Notes under the pieces: generated by a model
Told to the model about the DNA's origin: nothing
The model's input: the letters and a program-made list of their open reading frames with translations, nothing else
The model's database searches: none
Source: Actinomycetota bacterium
Lineage (GTDB): Bacteria; Actinomycetota; Actinomycetes; Nanopelagicales; Nanopelagicaceae
NCBI GenBank assembly: GCA_026393035.1
Contig: JAPLAY010000014.1
Span: 1 to 64,000 of the forward strand
Length of the DNA stretch: 64,000 nt
Reading direction: 5' to 3'
Shown: positions 63,693 to 64,000 of the stretch, piece after piece
Position numbering within the stretch: position 1 is the first letter of the stretch
Layout: each line of letters begins with the position of its first letter
Position numbers and translations under genes: made by a program

Positions 63693-64000
63693 TTTTTACG
63701 CGAGCGATCGCCTGCTCTAAGCGGGCGACCTCCATTATTTCAATTCCAGGAATCTTGATATCGCTTCCTGCTGGGACCATCGCTTTCTTAAATCCAAGTC
63801 GCGCCGCTTCAGCGATTCGCTGAGTCGCGCCAGTTACCTTTCTAATTTCACCAGCAAGTCCAACTTCACCAATTGCAATTAGATCTGCGGGAAGTGCGAG
63901 TCCTTTTGCTGCAGATCCGACAGCAAGAGCAACAGCAAGATCTGCAGCTGGTTCAGCAATCTTCATGCCACCGACTGTTGCAACATAAACATCACGGCCT
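63685..64000 (-). CDS. radA: DNA repair protein RadA, C-terminal part (cut by window)
   Basis: The frame runs through the window edge; about 105 residues are visible. DVYVATVGGMKIAEPAADLA, AIGEVGLAGEIRKV and MVPAGSD are the Lon-protease-like C-terminal domain of RadA/Sms, which lacks protease activity and helps form the hexamer. The RecA-like and zinc-finger parts lie outside. RadA acts in branch migration and recombination. Confidence 0.9.
   Translation of the reverse strand, partial: GRDVYVATVGGMKIAEPAADLAVALAVGSAAKGLALPADLIAIGEVGLAGEIRKVTGATQRIAEAARLGFKKAMVPAGSDIKIPGIEIMEVARLEQAIARVKIN

Overview
This 64 kb window is chromosomal DNA from a low-GC, gene-dense actinobacterium. By eye the base composition is AT-leaning; I did not compute it. 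Actinobacterial markers are the block ftsH-folE-folP-folB-folK-panC-nadB-nadC-coaX-lysS-clpC, a tadA gene preceded by the actinobacterial tadA-associated protein, a mycobacterial Sdh1-type succinate dehydrogenase, GuaB1-type GMP reductase, FprA, a RipA-like NlpC/P60 protein and an ArgA-like N-acetyltransferase. AT-leaning sequence plus extreme compaction suggest a streamlined freshwater acI-type lineage (Nanopelagicales: Planktophila/Nanopelagicus). The genus is inference.

Layout. 1-8.5 kb: a truncated ABC-F ATPase, a YdcZ-type transporter, upp-malic enzyme, tadA, pheA, serS and a HAD phosphatase. 8.5-17.7 kb: three tRNA genes (Ser-UGA, Ser-GCU, Arg-ACG) among the sdhCAB operon, a paired fluoride channel, an Xaa-Pro aminopeptidase, a small kinase, a phosphatidylcholine-synthase-like enzyme and FprA. 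17.7-22.1 kb: a Tat-exported Rieske protein, a PhoX-like phosphatase with a strong terminator, and a three-gene Hyi/monooxygenase/hydrolase cluster.

22.2-30 kb is the most accessory-looking part. It holds a glycosyltransferase-pyruvyltransferase fusion, a cytidylyltransferase-like enzyme, two CDP-alcohol phosphotransferases, an ABC-exporter membrane domain with no ATPase, a family 2 glycosyltransferase, a glycerophosphodiesterase and a VanY-like peptidase. Together they look like a locus for a phosphodiester-linked, possibly pyruvylated surface polymer. I could not match it to a characterised system.

30-41 kb: manA and an MFS carrier, an NCS1 permease, the cytochrome oxidase operon (extra cupredoxin-ctaC-ctaD-ctaE) divergent from ctaG, and GuaB1. 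41-50 kb: TrmH, EamA transporter, PBP4-type dacB, ctaB, metZ, an ABC-2 exporter, a RipA-like hydrolase and tilS. 50-64 kb: the hpt-ftsH-folate-pantothenate-NAD-lysS block, clpC and the 3' end of radA.

Two window-wide patterns stand out. First, at least nineteen genes have a TANNNT -10 box ending 6-8 nt before the start codon and usually no Shine-Dalgarno sequence, so they are probably read as leaderless mRNAs, often from promoters squeezed into 13-30 nt gaps. Second, nine of eleven convergent gene pairs overlap or lie within 1 nt of each other. No gap without a gene exceeds 300 nt. I saw no CRISPR array, insertion sequence, prophage or replication origin.
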